From Tardiphaga robiniae (lineage in GTDB: Bacteria > Pseudomonadota > Alphaproteobacteria > Rhizobiales > Xanthobacteraceae), in assembly GCF_013359755.1 (NCBI RefSeq), contig NZ_JABMCJ010000067.1:62001-126000 (forward strand): 64,000 nucleotides of DNA, given 5' to 3'. Both the position numbers and the translations under genes were made by a program. The notes below the pieces were generated by a model that worked only from the letters and a program-made list of their open reading frames with translations, made no database searches and had not been told where the DNA came from. Positions 45,473-54,790 of this stretch are shown here, piece by piece (within the stretch, counting starts at the first letter, position 1; every line of letters starts with the position of its first letter).

Positions 45473-47341
45473 CTAGAAAGCCTTGTTGGCTTCCGGACGA
45501 TGCATATTTTTCGGCACGAAACCCGAGCGTGTGGCCTCGCGCTGGTTGCGCACCCAAACCTCGCGGTTCGGATGCAGGCCGGCGCCGCGGGTGGCGGGCA
45601 CGGCGCTGGTGCGGGCGCGATGCAGCAAGCGCGTATCAGCCTCGCCGCAGCTCGGATGGATGCCGCCATTGTCCGCAACCACCTTTTCCCATGCCGCCTT
45701 GCGCTTGGCATAGATGGCCGGATCCTGCAGCTGCGTGCAGTTGAGTTCGTTGACATTGAGGTCGGCGATGATCTCGTCGCCGTCCTCGATCAGCCCGATG
45801 GCACCACCGAGTGCGGCTTCCGGGCCGACATGGCCGATGACCAGACCCACCGAGCCGCCGGAGAAGCGCGCATCGGTCATGAGACCCACGACGATGTTGC
45901 GCTCGCGGCATAGGGTGGTGATGCGCGAGGTCGGGTCGAGCATTTCCGGCATGCCGGGCGCACCCACGGGGCCGTCGTAGCGCACGATGACCATGTCGTG
46001 GTTCTGGAATTTCTCCGGATGCTGGTCGAGCGCCTGCAGCAGGCCACGCTCGCCTTCGAACACGCGCGCGGTGCCGCGGAACCGATTGTCCTCGAGTCCG
46101 CCTTCGACGCCGGCGAGCTTGAGAATGGCGGAGAATTCCGGCGACAGGTTGCCGCCGAGCACGCGCAACCCGCCGGTCGGCTTGTAGGGCTTCGCGACAG
46201 TATAGACGACACGGCCGTCGGCCGGCTTGGTCTCGAGGCGTTTGATCTGCTCGGCCAGCGTTTCGCCGGTGCAGGTCAGCACGTCGCCATTGATCAGGCC
46301 GGCATCCATCAGCTCGCGCACGATCACCTGCACGCCGCCGACCGCATCGATATCGACCATCGAATATTTGCCATAAGGCCGCGCGTCGGTGAGGACCGGC
46401 ACGATATATTGCGAAAGGTAGTTGAACTCCGCCGGCGTCATCACTTCTTTCCAGAAGTCCGCAAAGCCTGCGGCGCGCGCGATTTCCGGCGCATGCAGCG
46501 TCACATTGGTCGAACCGCCGATCGCCAGCGACACGATCATCGCGTTGCGGATCGAGTCGCGGCTGACGATGTCGCGCGGCTTGATGCCCTTGGCGATCAT
46601 GTTGGCGAGATAGCTAACCAGCTGCTCCGGGAATTCCTTGACGCGGCGCGGATCGTCCGACGGCGGCGCCACCATGTGCAGCGGCTGCATGCCGACCACG
46701 CCGATGAAGGTCTGCATGGTGTTGTAGGTGAAGATGCCGCCGCAAGAGCCATAGCCCGGGCAGGCATGGCAGGCGATGCGGTGGCGATATTCGGCGTCGG
46801 GATTGCCGGCGACCTGATAGGCGCTGACGATGTCGAGCTTCTCGCCCGTCTCCGGATCCGTGCCGGGATGGATCGCGCCGTCCGACATGATGATCGACGG
46901 CTCGTTATGTTCGAGCAGCGCGGCTAGCGCGCCGACCGGCGGCTTGTCGCAGGCGACCACGGCGATGGTGCCGAGCAGGCCGGTGGCACTCAGATGTTCC
47001 GACAGCGCGTCGTTGGTCACTTCGCGGCCGATCAGCGAATAGCGCATTTCGCGCGTGCCGTTGCGGATGCCGTCCGAAGTGGCGATGGTGTATTCCGGTT
47101 GCACCAGGCGATAGGGCAACTGGCCTTCGCCGCGACCGATGCGCTTCCTCAGGCTCTCATGGATCGCGTCCACCTTGGACATCACGCCCATATAGCACTG
47201 GCTGTCGCCCTTGGTGCCGACCACGCCCACCGACGGCTCATGAATGAGCGTCTCGTCCGTGCCGAGTATGCGCGCAATGCCGATGGTCTGCGCGGAGCGG
47301 CCGGGATGGTTGTCGATAGTGACGACGGGCGACTTGGACAC
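45473..47341 (-). CDS. IlvD/Edd-family dehydratase, divergent member
   Basis: A 622-residue Fe-S dehydratase that removes water from a dihydroxy or sugar acid. The three cluster cysteines appear to be kept: C49 in GDSQC, C131 in ACDKPPVG and C200 in CPGYGSCGG. The active-site serine loop is RFSGGSVGLVIGH. It is clearly divergent from true IlvD: the first motif has GDSQCYMG rather than GD-x-x-PCN, and C191/C194 add a CHAC motif. Substrate is therefore open; a sugar-acid or branched-chain intermediate is possible. It is divergent from a Gre-like gene. Confidence 0.88.
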   Translation of the reverse strand: MSKSPVVTIDNHPGRSAQTIGIARILGTDETLIHEPSVGVVGTKGDSQCYMGVMSKVDAIHESLRKRIGRGEGQLPYRLVQPEYTIATSDGIRNGTREMRYSLIGREVTNDALSEHLSATGLLGTIAVVACDKPPVGALAALLEHNEPSIIMSDGAIHPGTDPETGEKLDIVSAYQVAGNPDAEYRHRIACHACPGYGSCGGIFTYNTMQTFIGVVGMQPLHMVAPPSDDPRRVKEFPEQLVSYLANMIAKGIKPRDIVSRDSIRNAMIVSLAIGGSTNVTLHAPEIARAAGFADFWKEVMTPAEFNYLSQYIVPVLTDARPYGKYSMVDIDAVGGVQVIVRELMDAGLINGDVLTCTGETLAEQIKRLETKPADGRVVYTVAKPYKPTGGLRVLGGNLSPEFSAILKLAGVEGGLEDNRFRGTARVFEGERGLLQALDQHPEKFQNHDMVIVRYDGPVGAPGMPEMLDPTSRITTLCRERNIVVGLMTDARFSGGSVGLVIGHVGPEAALGGAIGLIEDGDEIIADLNVNELNCTQLQDPAIYAKRKAAWEKVVADNGGIHPSCGEADTRLLHRARTSAVPATRGAGLHPNREVWVRNQREATRSGFVPKNMHRPEANKAF

Positions 47342-47681
47342 GACGAATTCCTTCCTGACGGCGTTCTTGATCTGCGAGGTTTGAATGCACCGCCGCCGGC
47401 GCTCGGCATTGGCGCATGTCAGACCCTGCGGTCAGGGCAGGGTCCGTCCACGATCCAATTTAGGATCGGTCTAGCCAGTGCATAACCCCCGAAGATCGCA
47501 AACACAATCGGATTGCCCCTCCGCTGGAACAGGGCTGCCTTGTCGCCGTCCGGTGCCGCAAAGCAGCAAAATTCCGGGTGCCATTTATGCGATCAGGCTA
47601 TTTCTGCATGGTTTTGACAAACCAATGGGGTAATCGCTTCCTGCGCCGCCACCGCGGATCGCGTCGATACGGAGTTCGAGA
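47342..47681. other. 340-base gap between divergent dehydratase and Gre-like genes
   Basis: No gene is supported. It holds two divergent promoters. TGGTTT-TGAC-AAACCA (47609-47624) is a small inverted repeat that includes TTGACA (47614-47619), a possible -35 element, about 65 bases before the Gre-like start. Nothing else stands out. Confidence 0.45.
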
Positions 47682-48164
47682 TTGAGCGTTGCCTTCACCA
47701 AGGAAGAAAGTGCCGAAACGGCTGCGGAAACCCTGCTGCCCGATCGCCCGATCTCGCCTCATCCGAACCTTGTGACGGAGGCAGGTTTGCAGGCGCTGGA
47801 GACGCAGCTCCAGCAGGCCCGCGAGGCCCATGACGCGGCGAGCGCGATCGACGACGTGAACGAACGGCGGCGGCAGGCGGCAATCCCGTTGCGGGACATG
47901 CGCTATTTCGCGGCCCGTGTCCGCACGGCCCAGCTCGTTCCAGCCCCGACATCGACCGACACCGTTGCCTTTGGCAGCACGGTGACCTTCTCCCGCAACG
48001 ACGGACGCGTGCAGACCTATCGGATCGTGGGCGAGGACGAAGCGGATCCCAAGGCCGGTTCGATTTCCTTCGTGTCCCCGGTGGCGAAATCGCTGATGGG
48101 CAAGGCTGTCGGTGACGTCGTCGGCACCGGCGCCCAGGAACTCGATATCATATCGATCAAATAG
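47682..48164 (+). CDS. GreA/GreB-family transcription elongation factor-like protein
   Basis: A 160-residue protein. The N-terminal half has the shortened helical region (LVTEAGLQALETQLQQAREAHD) and the C-terminal half the FKBP-like Gre domain (FGSTVTFSRNDGRVQTYRIVGEDEADPKAGSISFVSPVAKSLMGKAVGD). Gre factors stimulate transcript cleavage by backtracked RNA polymerase. The tip acidic residues are displaced compared with GreA (IDDVNERRR), so it may be a Gre-fold regulator rather than GreA itself. The start is TTG with GGAG upstream and the recalled family N-terminus MSVAFTKEESAETA. Confidence 0.85.
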   Translation: MSVAFTKEESAETAAETLLPDRPISPHPNLVTEAGLQALETQLQQAREAHDAASAIDDVNERRRQAAIPLRDMRYFAARVRTAQLVPAPTSTDTVAFGSTVTFSRNDGRVQTYRIVGEDEADPKAGSISFVSPVAKSLMGKAVGDVVGTGAQELDIISIK

Positions 48165-48246
48165 AGGACGCCATCGCGGTGGCGGCTTCGCGTCTGATGT
48201 CAGTCGCGAAGCCGATATTCAATCGCAGCGCCGTCACGCCAGCGCG

Positions 48247-49305
48247 TCAGATTCCCGCGCTGGACTCCAGCCGCTCGTTGAGCTTCTGATCGACGACTTC
48301 GACCGTGCGGTCGATATTTGCATTGGTCATGCCGAGCTGATGCGAGATCAACTTCACCAGAAGATCGACCCGCTCGATGAACGGCGCGCCGGCCGCGACC
48401 GCGCGGGCGGCCGATGACGGCTTGAGCAGGCTCTCTGCTGCCTTGGCGTATTTGGCGAACGGGACCTGATCCTCGGGATCAGCGCCGAGACGCCGCGCCA
48501 CGGCATCGACATGCTCGTAGATCGACTGCGACACCTTGAGATCGCCGTGAACGGCCTCGCGGATCGACTGCGGCTCTTCGGGCGTGATGCAGCGATAGTT
48601 GCCGGTCAGGAGCATCGACCATTTCGCCAGCGGCACGAACAGCGAGTCGAATACTTTCAGCTTCACCGGTACGTCCTGGCCGTCGAGCTTCACAGCGTCG
48701 ATGTCGGCTTCGAGTTCGCGCAGCAGCTTGTTGTGAGCCGGATCGGCAAAGGCCGATGCCTTGAAATTCGTCGGCAGGCCGACGTGAAGCACATTCGCCG
48801 CTTCTTCCGGCGGCCGGAAGGCCTGCGGATCGGGCGAGCACAGCGTCACCAGTCCCGGGTCGAAGCGTTCCCACACCTGGGCATTGGTATAGGCCTCTTC
48901 GAGTTTCATGTCGGCCAGCCCCGGAATGCGCTTGAGATAGGGCAGCGGCGGCATGTTCATGATCGACAGGCAAGGTAGCTTCGCCGCGGCGATCTTGATC
49001 ATCAGCACGCGGATCGTGTGGTTGGTATATTGCGGCTCCTGCATCGCAAGGCCGACCAGATCGTAGCGCGACAGGTCAACCTGATCCGGCGAGGTCGCAT
49101 CCAGTTTGCCTGGCAGGTCGCGTGAGAAGATGGCGCGGTGGGTCGCTTCGTCGCGCAGTTTGATGCGCACTTCAGTACCATCGCGATTGATGAGTTCGGC
49201 GGTCTTCTTCCGGCACACAAGGGTCACGTTATGACCGGCCATCAAGAGCTTCGTCGCCAGCAACGAGCCGTAGGAAGCTCCGAGAATCAGAATATTCCGC
49301 GCCAT
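48247..49305 (-). CDS. ketopantoate reductase-like (ApbA/PanE N-terminal domain) protein
   Basis: A 352-residue protein with an N-terminal Rossmann NAD(P) site (ILILGASYGSLLATKLLMAGHNVTLVCR) and a longer, otherwise unplaced C-terminal part than the usual 300-residue PanE. The typical PanE lysine and N-x-x-x-N-x-x-x-N pattern are not obvious, so the reaction is uncertain; it may act on other 2-oxo acids. I chose the ATG at 49305 with GAGGGAC upstream. It is divergent from a Bug-type binding protein. Confidence 0.75.
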   Translation of the reverse strand: MARNILILGASYGSLLATKLLMAGHNVTLVCRKKTAELINRDGTEVRIKLRDEATHRAIFSRDLPGKLDATSPDQVDLSRYDLVGLAMQEPQYTNHTIRVLMIKIAAAKLPCLSIMNMPPLPYLKRIPGLADMKLEEAYTNAQVWERFDPGLVTLCSPDPQAFRPPEEAANVLHVGLPTNFKASAFADPAHNKLLRELEADIDAVKLDGQDVPVKLKVFDSLFVPLAKWSMLLTGNYRCITPEEPQSIREAVHGDLKVSQSIYEHVDAVARRLGADPEDQVPFAKYAKAAESLLKPSSAARAVAAGAPFIERVDLLVKLISHQLGMTNANIDRTVEVVDQKLNERLESSAGI

Positions 49306-49528
49306 GGTGTTTCGTCCCTCACGTGATGTGTGCGCCAGATCCGAACGGTCCGGCATTTTTAGTTGGCGCGGACACTACTGCACTGCCGCGCTGCGATCCA
49401 GATGGCGTGAGCCGATAGGTGCAGAGCTGGAAGCGATTTGCTTTTCCAATGCGCCAATCTGTCCCGCCTATCGTCGTGGCGAATGAGGGAGCGATCGGGT
49501 ACCGTCATAAAAAACAACGGAGGGAAAC

Positions 49529-50518
49529 ATGTCTGCGATCATCAATCGTCGTCACTTCATTGCTGCCGGGTCAGCAGCCGCCGCTATGCCGTTTGTCGCG
49601 CGCGATGCTTCAGCGCAAGCCGCCTGGCCATCGCGGCAGATCCGCATGATTTGTAGCTATCCAGCCGGCGGGCAGACCGATCTGCTCGCGCGCGCCTTCG
49701 GTGAATACATATCCAAACAGGTCGGACAGACTGTCGTCATCGAAAACAAGGCCGGCGCATCCGGCGCCATCGGCACGGCGGAAGTCGCGCGCGCCGAGCC
49801 AGACGGTCACACGATTCTCTGCTCCATCTCGACCACCTATGTGATGAACCGGGTGATGCTGAAGACGCCCGGCTACGACATGGACAAGGATCTGACGCTG
49901 GTCAGTGTCATTCCCGGCGCCGGATTGCCGTTGGTCGCCAGTCCGAAATCCGGCGTCAAGACGCTGGAGGACTTCGTCGCCTTCGCGCGCAAGAACGACA
50001 AGGTGAACTTCGGCACCTATAGCGTCGGTTCGGCGCCGCATATGACGATCAACGAACTCAACAAGCAGTATGGCCTCAAGATCGAGCCGATCCATTATCG
50101 TGGTGAAGCGCCGATGTGGACGGGACTGGCGGAAGGCTCGATCGATTTTGCGATGGGCAGCTACACGGCGTCACAAAGTGTGCTGCAGAGCGACCGCGGC
50201 GTGCCATTCGCAGTGCATTCGAAGAAGGTCGACGCCATCCCCAATGTGAAAACGCTGCCCGAGCAGGGGGCGACGTCGAAGTTCTTCACGGTGAGTGGCT
50301 TCACGGGCTGGGCTGTGCCCAAGGCAACGCCGCAGCCGATTGTCGATCGGTTGTCGCAGCTTTGCGTCGCCGCCAACAGCGATCCGAAAGTGAAGGAAGT
50401 GCTGAAGACCTTCGTGCTCGAACCGGCGCTCGGCTTCAAGGAGACCAATGCGCTGTATCAGAAGGAGCTGCCGGTCTGGATCGAGGCGGCGCAGGCGCTC
50501 GGTCTGCAGCCGGTCTGA
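49529..50518 (+). CDS. Bug-family (TctC-like) periplasmic substrate-binding protein
   Basis: A 329-residue protein. The N-terminus NRRHFIAAGSAAAAMPFVA looks like a Tat signal. The mature part has WPSRQIRMICSYPAGGQTDLLARAF and VENKAGASGAIGTAEVARAEPDGHT, diagnostic of the tripartite tricarboxylate transporter binding proteins. These bind small carboxylates or amides such as citrate, glutamate or nicotinate. No TctA or TctB membrane subunits are adjacent, so it is an orphan, as most Bug proteins are. A palindromic repeat follows. Confidence 0.9.
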   Translation: MSAIINRRHFIAAGSAAAAMPFVARDASAQAAWPSRQIRMICSYPAGGQTDLLARAFGEYISKQVGQTVVIENKAGASGAIGTAEVARAEPDGHTILCSISTTYVMNRVMLKTPGYDMDKDLTLVSVIPGAGLPLVASPKSGVKTLEDFVAFARKNDKVNFGTYSVGSAPHMTINELNKQYGLKIEPIHYRGEAPMWTGLAEGSIDFAMGSYTASQSVLQSDRGVPFAVHSKKVDAIPNVKTLPEQGATSKFFTVSGFTGWAVPKATPQPIVDRLSQLCVAANSDPKVKEVLKTFVLEPALGFKETNALYQKELPVWIEAAQALGLQPV

Positions 50519-50543
50519 CCGCCGGCTGGATTGAATTGACGTT

Positions 50544-50640
50544 CGTCATTGCGAGGAGCGAAGCGACGCGGCAATCCAGTTCTTGTCTTCAAGAACAAAA
50601 AGACTGGATTGCTTCGTCGCAAGGGCTCCTCGCAATGACG
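50544..50640. repeat. palindromic repeat, family A copy 2
   Basis: Perfect outer arms CGTCATTGCGAGGAGC (50544-50559) and GCTCCTCGCAATGACG (50625-50640). Inner arms GCAATCCAGT (50571-50580) and ACTGGATTGC (50603-50612). TTCTT and AAGAA form the tip. It shares arms with the copy at 37612-37693 and lies between convergent genes. Confidence 0.88.
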
Positions 50641-50672
50641 GCGCTGATATCTAGCCTTTGTCTTTAGATGTT

Positions 50673-51587
50673 CTACGCTCGCACCGAAAACCGGCTCATC
50701 GCACTGAGCGCCTGCACGCGCGGTTCGACATCGCGCATGTAGATCGTCTTGCGCAGGAATTCGATTTCGCTCGCTTCCTTGCTTTCTTCGACATCGATGT
50801 ACCAGGACTTCGGCCGGCCGTCGGAGCCGTCGCTCCAGCGATAGCCGCGCCGCTTCAGCTCGTCCTTGAGATCGAAGGGCGACTGCTCGGCCCAGACTCG
50901 CATCGTTTTCTTCCGGGCGCGTTCCAGAAGAACCGCAAGTGCTGGCGCACCGAGATCGGGCAATTCGAACGCGAGAATCTCCAGCAGCGCATGACAGTCG
51001 TCGATCGCCCGGTGCGCCTGATGAAAGAACCCTGCGCCGGCGAGCAGATAGCCGAGGCGCGATCCGTCGAAGCCGTGTTTGCGCCAGTCGACTTCGGTGG
51101 CCGAACAGCCCCAGGCCTTGTGCTGGAACACCGGCCAATAGCGCTCGGAAAACTTGCGGTCGAAGCCCGCATTGTGCGCGATGACGATGACGGCGTCGTC
51201 GGCGAAAGCGGCGACGGCATCGGGATCGATGCGATGTCCCGCGACGATCTCGTCCGTAATGCCCGTCAGCTCGGTGATCTCCGGCGGGATCGGCCGCGAC
51301 GGCTCGTTGAATGCGGTGAAGATATCAGCGACGCGCGTAATGCTGCCGTCCGGCAGATAGTCGAACTTGATCATCGCAAGTTCGATGACTTCGTCGCGCA
51401 CCTGATCGAGACCCGTGGTCTCGACGTCAAGGAGAATGCCGGAGCGGGTCGGCTGGCCGTTGGCCGGCGCGAATTCGGTGCGCGGGATCAGCCGGCGGAG
51501 GACGCGGTAGTCGGTCGATCTGGCGAGCGTGTCCGCCATGGCGGCAAGGCTGGGATCGTCCTGCAGGCTAAGATCGTCTTGGAGCAT
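50673..51587 (-). CDS. 3'-5' exonuclease (DEDDh, DnaQ-like)
   Basis: A 304-residue nuclease. Motif I is LDVETTGLD (D54, E56), motif II is the H-N-A-x-F-D segment AHNAGFDRKF and motif III is HRAIDDCHA. The N-terminal 45 residues and a C-terminal part of about 90 residues (KTMRVWAEQSPFDLKDELKRRGYRW) are additional and may bind nucleic acid. Acts on single-stranded DNA or RNA ends; it may be a proofreading-like or repair nuclease. It is not the catalytic epsilon subunit by length. Confidence 0.9.
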   Translation of the reverse strand: MLQDDLSLQDDPSLAAMADTLARSTDYRVLRRLIPRTEFAPANGQPTRSGILLDVETTGLDQVRDEVIELAMIKFDYLPDGSITRVADIFTAFNEPSRPIPPEITELTGITDEIVAGHRIDPDAVAAFADDAVIVIAHNAGFDRKFSERYWPVFQHKAWGCSATEVDWRKHGFDGSRLGYLLAGAGFFHQAHRAIDDCHALLEILAFELPDLGAPALAVLLERARKKTMRVWAEQSPFDLKDELKRRGYRWSDGSDGRPKSWYIDVEESKEASEIEFLRKTIYMRDVEPRVQALSAMSRFSVRA

Positions 51588-51715
51588 CTGATTCCGGGCA
51601 GTTCTTCAGGCGCAGCGTCATTCAGCCATGACTATGGTGTTCGCTGAATCGGGGCAACCTGCCTGCCGGCGATAGACACAGCTGTGTGGCGCTCAGGCTC
51701 CAGCTTTGCGTCCGA

Positions 51716-53278
51716 TTATACCTTGCGATCCAGCGAGGCGAGCGCCTCGTTCAGCACGGAACGCAGGCGGTCGGCGTCGGCCGGCCGCACGGCGGAAGGG
51801 TCCAGATAGAAATCGAGGCCGGGCATGCGTTCAACGACGATATCGGTTTGCACCGGCCTGTCGTCGATGATGCTGTCCACCGCATAGGGCACGACCTCGC
51901 GGCTGATGCCCTTCATGGTGATCGGCGGCAGCGGATGCGAGGTGATGATGTCGCTCACCAGCGCAAATGTTTCATAGGAGATGGCGATGCCGCCGGGTTC
52001 TGCGATCGACTGTAGGCGCGCGGCGAGGTTCGCCTCGGCCCCGATGATCGTATAGTCCATGCGGTCGGCGCTGCCGAAATTGCCGACATTGCAATAGCCG
52101 GAATTGATGCCGATACGCGCCTTGAACGGCTCCTCGATGCCTTCGGTGCGCCACTTCGCATTCAACTCGATCAGCCTGCGCTGCATCCGCCACGCCATGC
52201 GCAGGCAGTCCTGCGCATCCTGACGGTCGCCCTTGGTTTCCGGGTCGCCGAAGAAGATCAGCATCGCATCGCCGATGAACTTGTCGATGGTGCCGCCATA
52301 TTCGTGGGCGATCGCCGACATCTCCGTGAAATACTCGTTGAGCAGATGCGTGATCAGCTCCGGCTGCAGCCGCTCAGTCGTGGCCGTGAAATTCTGGATG
52401 TCGGAGAAGAAGATCGTCAGCTTCTTGCGCTCGGTATGGATGGTGACGTCCTTCTGGCCGCTGAAGATGCTCTTGTAGACCTGGGGTGAGATATAGCGTG
52501 AGATCTTCATGGAGAGCGCGGCGAGGAAATCGTTGTTGGCTTCCAGCTCATGGTTCATGCCGGCAATGCGCTGCGACTGGCGGCGTTGCAAAGCCAGGAA
52601 CGAGACGCCGCTGACGGCGGCCAGCGCAAAATAGGCCAGCAGGAATTTGAACGAGAACAGGTTCGCCGCAATCGGCTGGGTAATGATGACTTCCTGGATG
52701 CCGCGGACATCGCCGACCTTCCAGTCCTTCTTCGGGCTTTCCGGATGGCTGTTGTGGCAACTGACGCAGGCCGGGCCCATCAGCACCGGCGCCACGATGC
52801 GGACCGTGTCGCTGAACAGCGACGCTTTGGTGTCGATGATCTTCTGTTCGGAATTGTTGCGCAGACTGCGCAGTGATGTCTTTTCGAAATCGTCGAGCTG
52901 ATGCGGCGCGCGGTTCTGGAACGGATAATCCGACACGAAGCGATAGTTGATATTCTCCTGCTGCGCGCCGATCACCCGGCCGAGTTCGAGGGAAAGCGTC
53001 GCCGGAATCGGGATCGCGCCGGGCACGCTTTCATAATTGTGAACCACCTGCGTGGTGCCCTGATGGGCCAGCACGCGCCCGACCACATTGGTTGCGTAAT
53101 AACCTCGCACGCTCGTGATCACCGAGTTCAGGTCGTTGGCCTGCCGGCGCAGCGCGGCGTCAACCAGATTGGTCAGGTCGAGCCACACCGCAACAGGCAG
53201 CAGAAGCAGCAGCGCGGCAACGGCGAGGCCGGGCGCAAATACACGCGAGCGTCGGCGGGGGACATCAGGCTGATCCAT
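51716..53278 (-). CDS. membrane adenylate cyclase with CXXCH (Tll0287/DUF3365-like) sensor
   Basis: A 520-residue protein. TM1 covers about residues 17-38, TM2 about 204-230. The 165-residue periplasmic domain carries CVSCH (C171, C174, H175), consistent with covalent heme c. The C-terminal half is a class III cyclase: metal aspartates D293 and D337, adenine-specifying Lys in DKFIGD and Asp in MDYTIIG, and the Asn and Arg of ANLAARLQ, so it should make cAMP. Heme redox or ligand state may control it. It is a likely oxygen, NO or redox sensor. Confidence 0.88.
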   Translation of the reverse strand: MDQPDVPRRRSRVFAPGLAVAALLLLLPVAVWLDLTNLVDAALRRQANDLNSVITSVRGYYATNVVGRVLAHQGTTQVVHNYESVPGAIPIPATLSLELGRVIGAQQENINYRFVSDYPFQNRAPHQLDDFEKTSLRSLRNNSEQKIIDTKASLFSDTVRIVAPVLMGPACVSCHNSHPESPKKDWKVGDVRGIQEVIITQPIAANLFSFKFLLAYFALAAVSGVSFLALQRRQSQRIAGMNHELEANNDFLAALSMKISRYISPQVYKSIFSGQKDVTIHTERKKLTIFFSDIQNFTATTERLQPELITHLLNEYFTEMSAIAHEYGGTIDKFIGDAMLIFFGDPETKGDRQDAQDCLRMAWRMQRRLIELNAKWRTEGIEEPFKARIGINSGYCNVGNFGSADRMDYTIIGAEANLAARLQSIAEPGGIAISYETFALVSDIITSHPLPPITMKGISREVVPYAVDSIIDDRPVQTDIVVERMPGLDFYLDPSAVRPADADRLRSVLNEALASLDRKV

Positions 53279-53529
53279 GAAGATATGTTCCTGGATTTCT
53301 GGCTGTTGAGCGCAATGAGCGTGCAGCGGCGCAGCCGCCTCAGTCTCATAGCGCCGGTATGGTTATAATATCGTGCCTGGGTTGTGCCAATTTTCCGGTA
53401 GTGGATGAAATTGCGCCGGATGCCCGCCAATTTTGGCAGACGTGCATGCCGCCTGCGCACCTTGACTTCACGGGTCGCTTGGCCAATCTCGCGGTCAGAA
53501 AAACACTTCAAAACCCTTGGGAGAAGATC

Positions 53530-54783
53530 ATGGCCGACGCCTATATTATCGACGCAGTCCGCACGCCCCGTGGCATCGGCAAAGTGGGCAAGGGCAAGCT
53601 CGCCGAACATCATCCGCAGCATCTCGCCGCCACCGTGCTCAAGGCGATCGCCGAGCGCAACAAACTCAACACCGCGGACGTTGACGACGTGATCTGGTCG
53701 ACCTCGACCCAGCGCGGCAAGCAGGGCGGCGATCTCGGCCGCATGGCCGCGCTCGATGCCGGCTACGACATCAAGGCGTCCGGCACCACGCTGGATCGTT
53801 TCTGCGGCGGTGGCATCACTGCGGTGAATTTCGCGGCGGCCCAGATCATGTCGGGCATGGAAGACGTCGTCATCGCCGGCGGCACCGAGATGATGTCGCT
53901 GACCGGTGCGATGGCCGCCGAAGATATGGCCGCCGGCAAGCCGCCGCTCGGCATGGGCTCGGGCAACAAGCGCCTCGCCAAGGTGCATCCGCAGTCGCAT
54001 CAGGGCATCTGCGGCGACGCGATTGCCTCGATGGAGGGCATCAGCCGCGAGGCGCTCGATGCGCTCGGTCTGGAAAGCCAGCGCCGCGCAGCCATCGCCA
54101 TCAAGGAAGGCCGTTTCGACAAGAGCATCGTCCCGGTGAAGGATGACGAGGGCAATATCGTGCTCGCCAAGGACGAATATCCACGTCCGGAAACCACTGC
54201 CGAAGGTCTCGCCGGTCTGAAGCCGGCTTTCGCTGCGATGGCCGATCATCCGCTGGATGACAGCGGCATGACCTTCCGCAAGCAGATCAACCAGAAATAT
54301 CCGGATCTCAAGATCGAGCATTTTCACCACGCCGGCAATTCATCGGGCGTGGTCGATGGTGCCGCAGCCTTGCTGCTGACCTCGAAATCCTATGCCGACA
54401 AGCATGGCCTGAAGCCGCGCGCGCGCATCGTGGCCATGGCCAATATCGGCGACGATCCGACCCTGATGCTGAATGCGCCGGTGCCGGCGGCGAAGAAGGT
54501 GCTGGCAAAGGCCGGTCTCAAGAAAGAAGACATCGATCTGTGGGAGATCAATGAAGCCTTCGCCGTGGTCGCCGAGAAGTTCATCCGCGATCTCGATCTC
54601 GATCGCAGCAAGGTCAACGTCAATGGCGGCTCGATCGCGCTCGGCCACCCGATCGGCGCCACCGGCGCGATCCTGATCGGCACGATCCTCGACGAACTCG
54701 AGCGCCGCAACCTCAAGCGCGGTCTGGTCACCATGTGCGCCGCGGGCGGCATGGCACCGGCGATCATCATCGAGCGCGTGTAA
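53530..54783 (+). CDS. thiolase (acetyl-CoA C-acetyltransferase / acyltransferase)
   Basis: A 417-residue thiolase. The nucleophilic Cys is C92 in DRFCGGGI, the GHPIGATGA histidine is near residue 373 and the acid-base Cys about C403 in MCAAGGMAP. It degrades 3-ketoacyl-CoA or joins two acetyl-CoA. GGGAGA lies 5 bases before the ATG at 53530. It stands alone, followed by a large palindromic element. It is a second thiolase in the window in addition to the one cut by the left edge. Confidence 0.95.
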   Translation: MADAYIIDAVRTPRGIGKVGKGKLAEHHPQHLAATVLKAIAERNKLNTADVDDVIWSTSTQRGKQGGDLGRMAALDAGYDIKASGTTLDRFCGGGITAVNFAAAQIMSGMEDVVIAGGTEMMSLTGAMAAEDMAAGKPPLGMGSGNKRLAKVHPQSHQGICGDAIASMEGISREALDALGLESQRRAAIAIKEGRFDKSIVPVKDDEGNIVLAKDEYPRPETTAEGLAGLKPAFAAMADHPLDDSGMTFRKQINQKYPDLKIEHFHHAGNSSGVVDGAAALLLTSKSYADKHGLKPRARIVAMANIGDDPTLMLNAPVPAAKKVLAKAGLKKEDIDLWEINEAFAVVAEKFIRDLDLDRSKVNVNGGSIALGHPIGATGAILIGTILDELERRNLKRGLVTMCAAGGMAPAIIIERV

Positions 54784-54790
54784 GCTTTAA

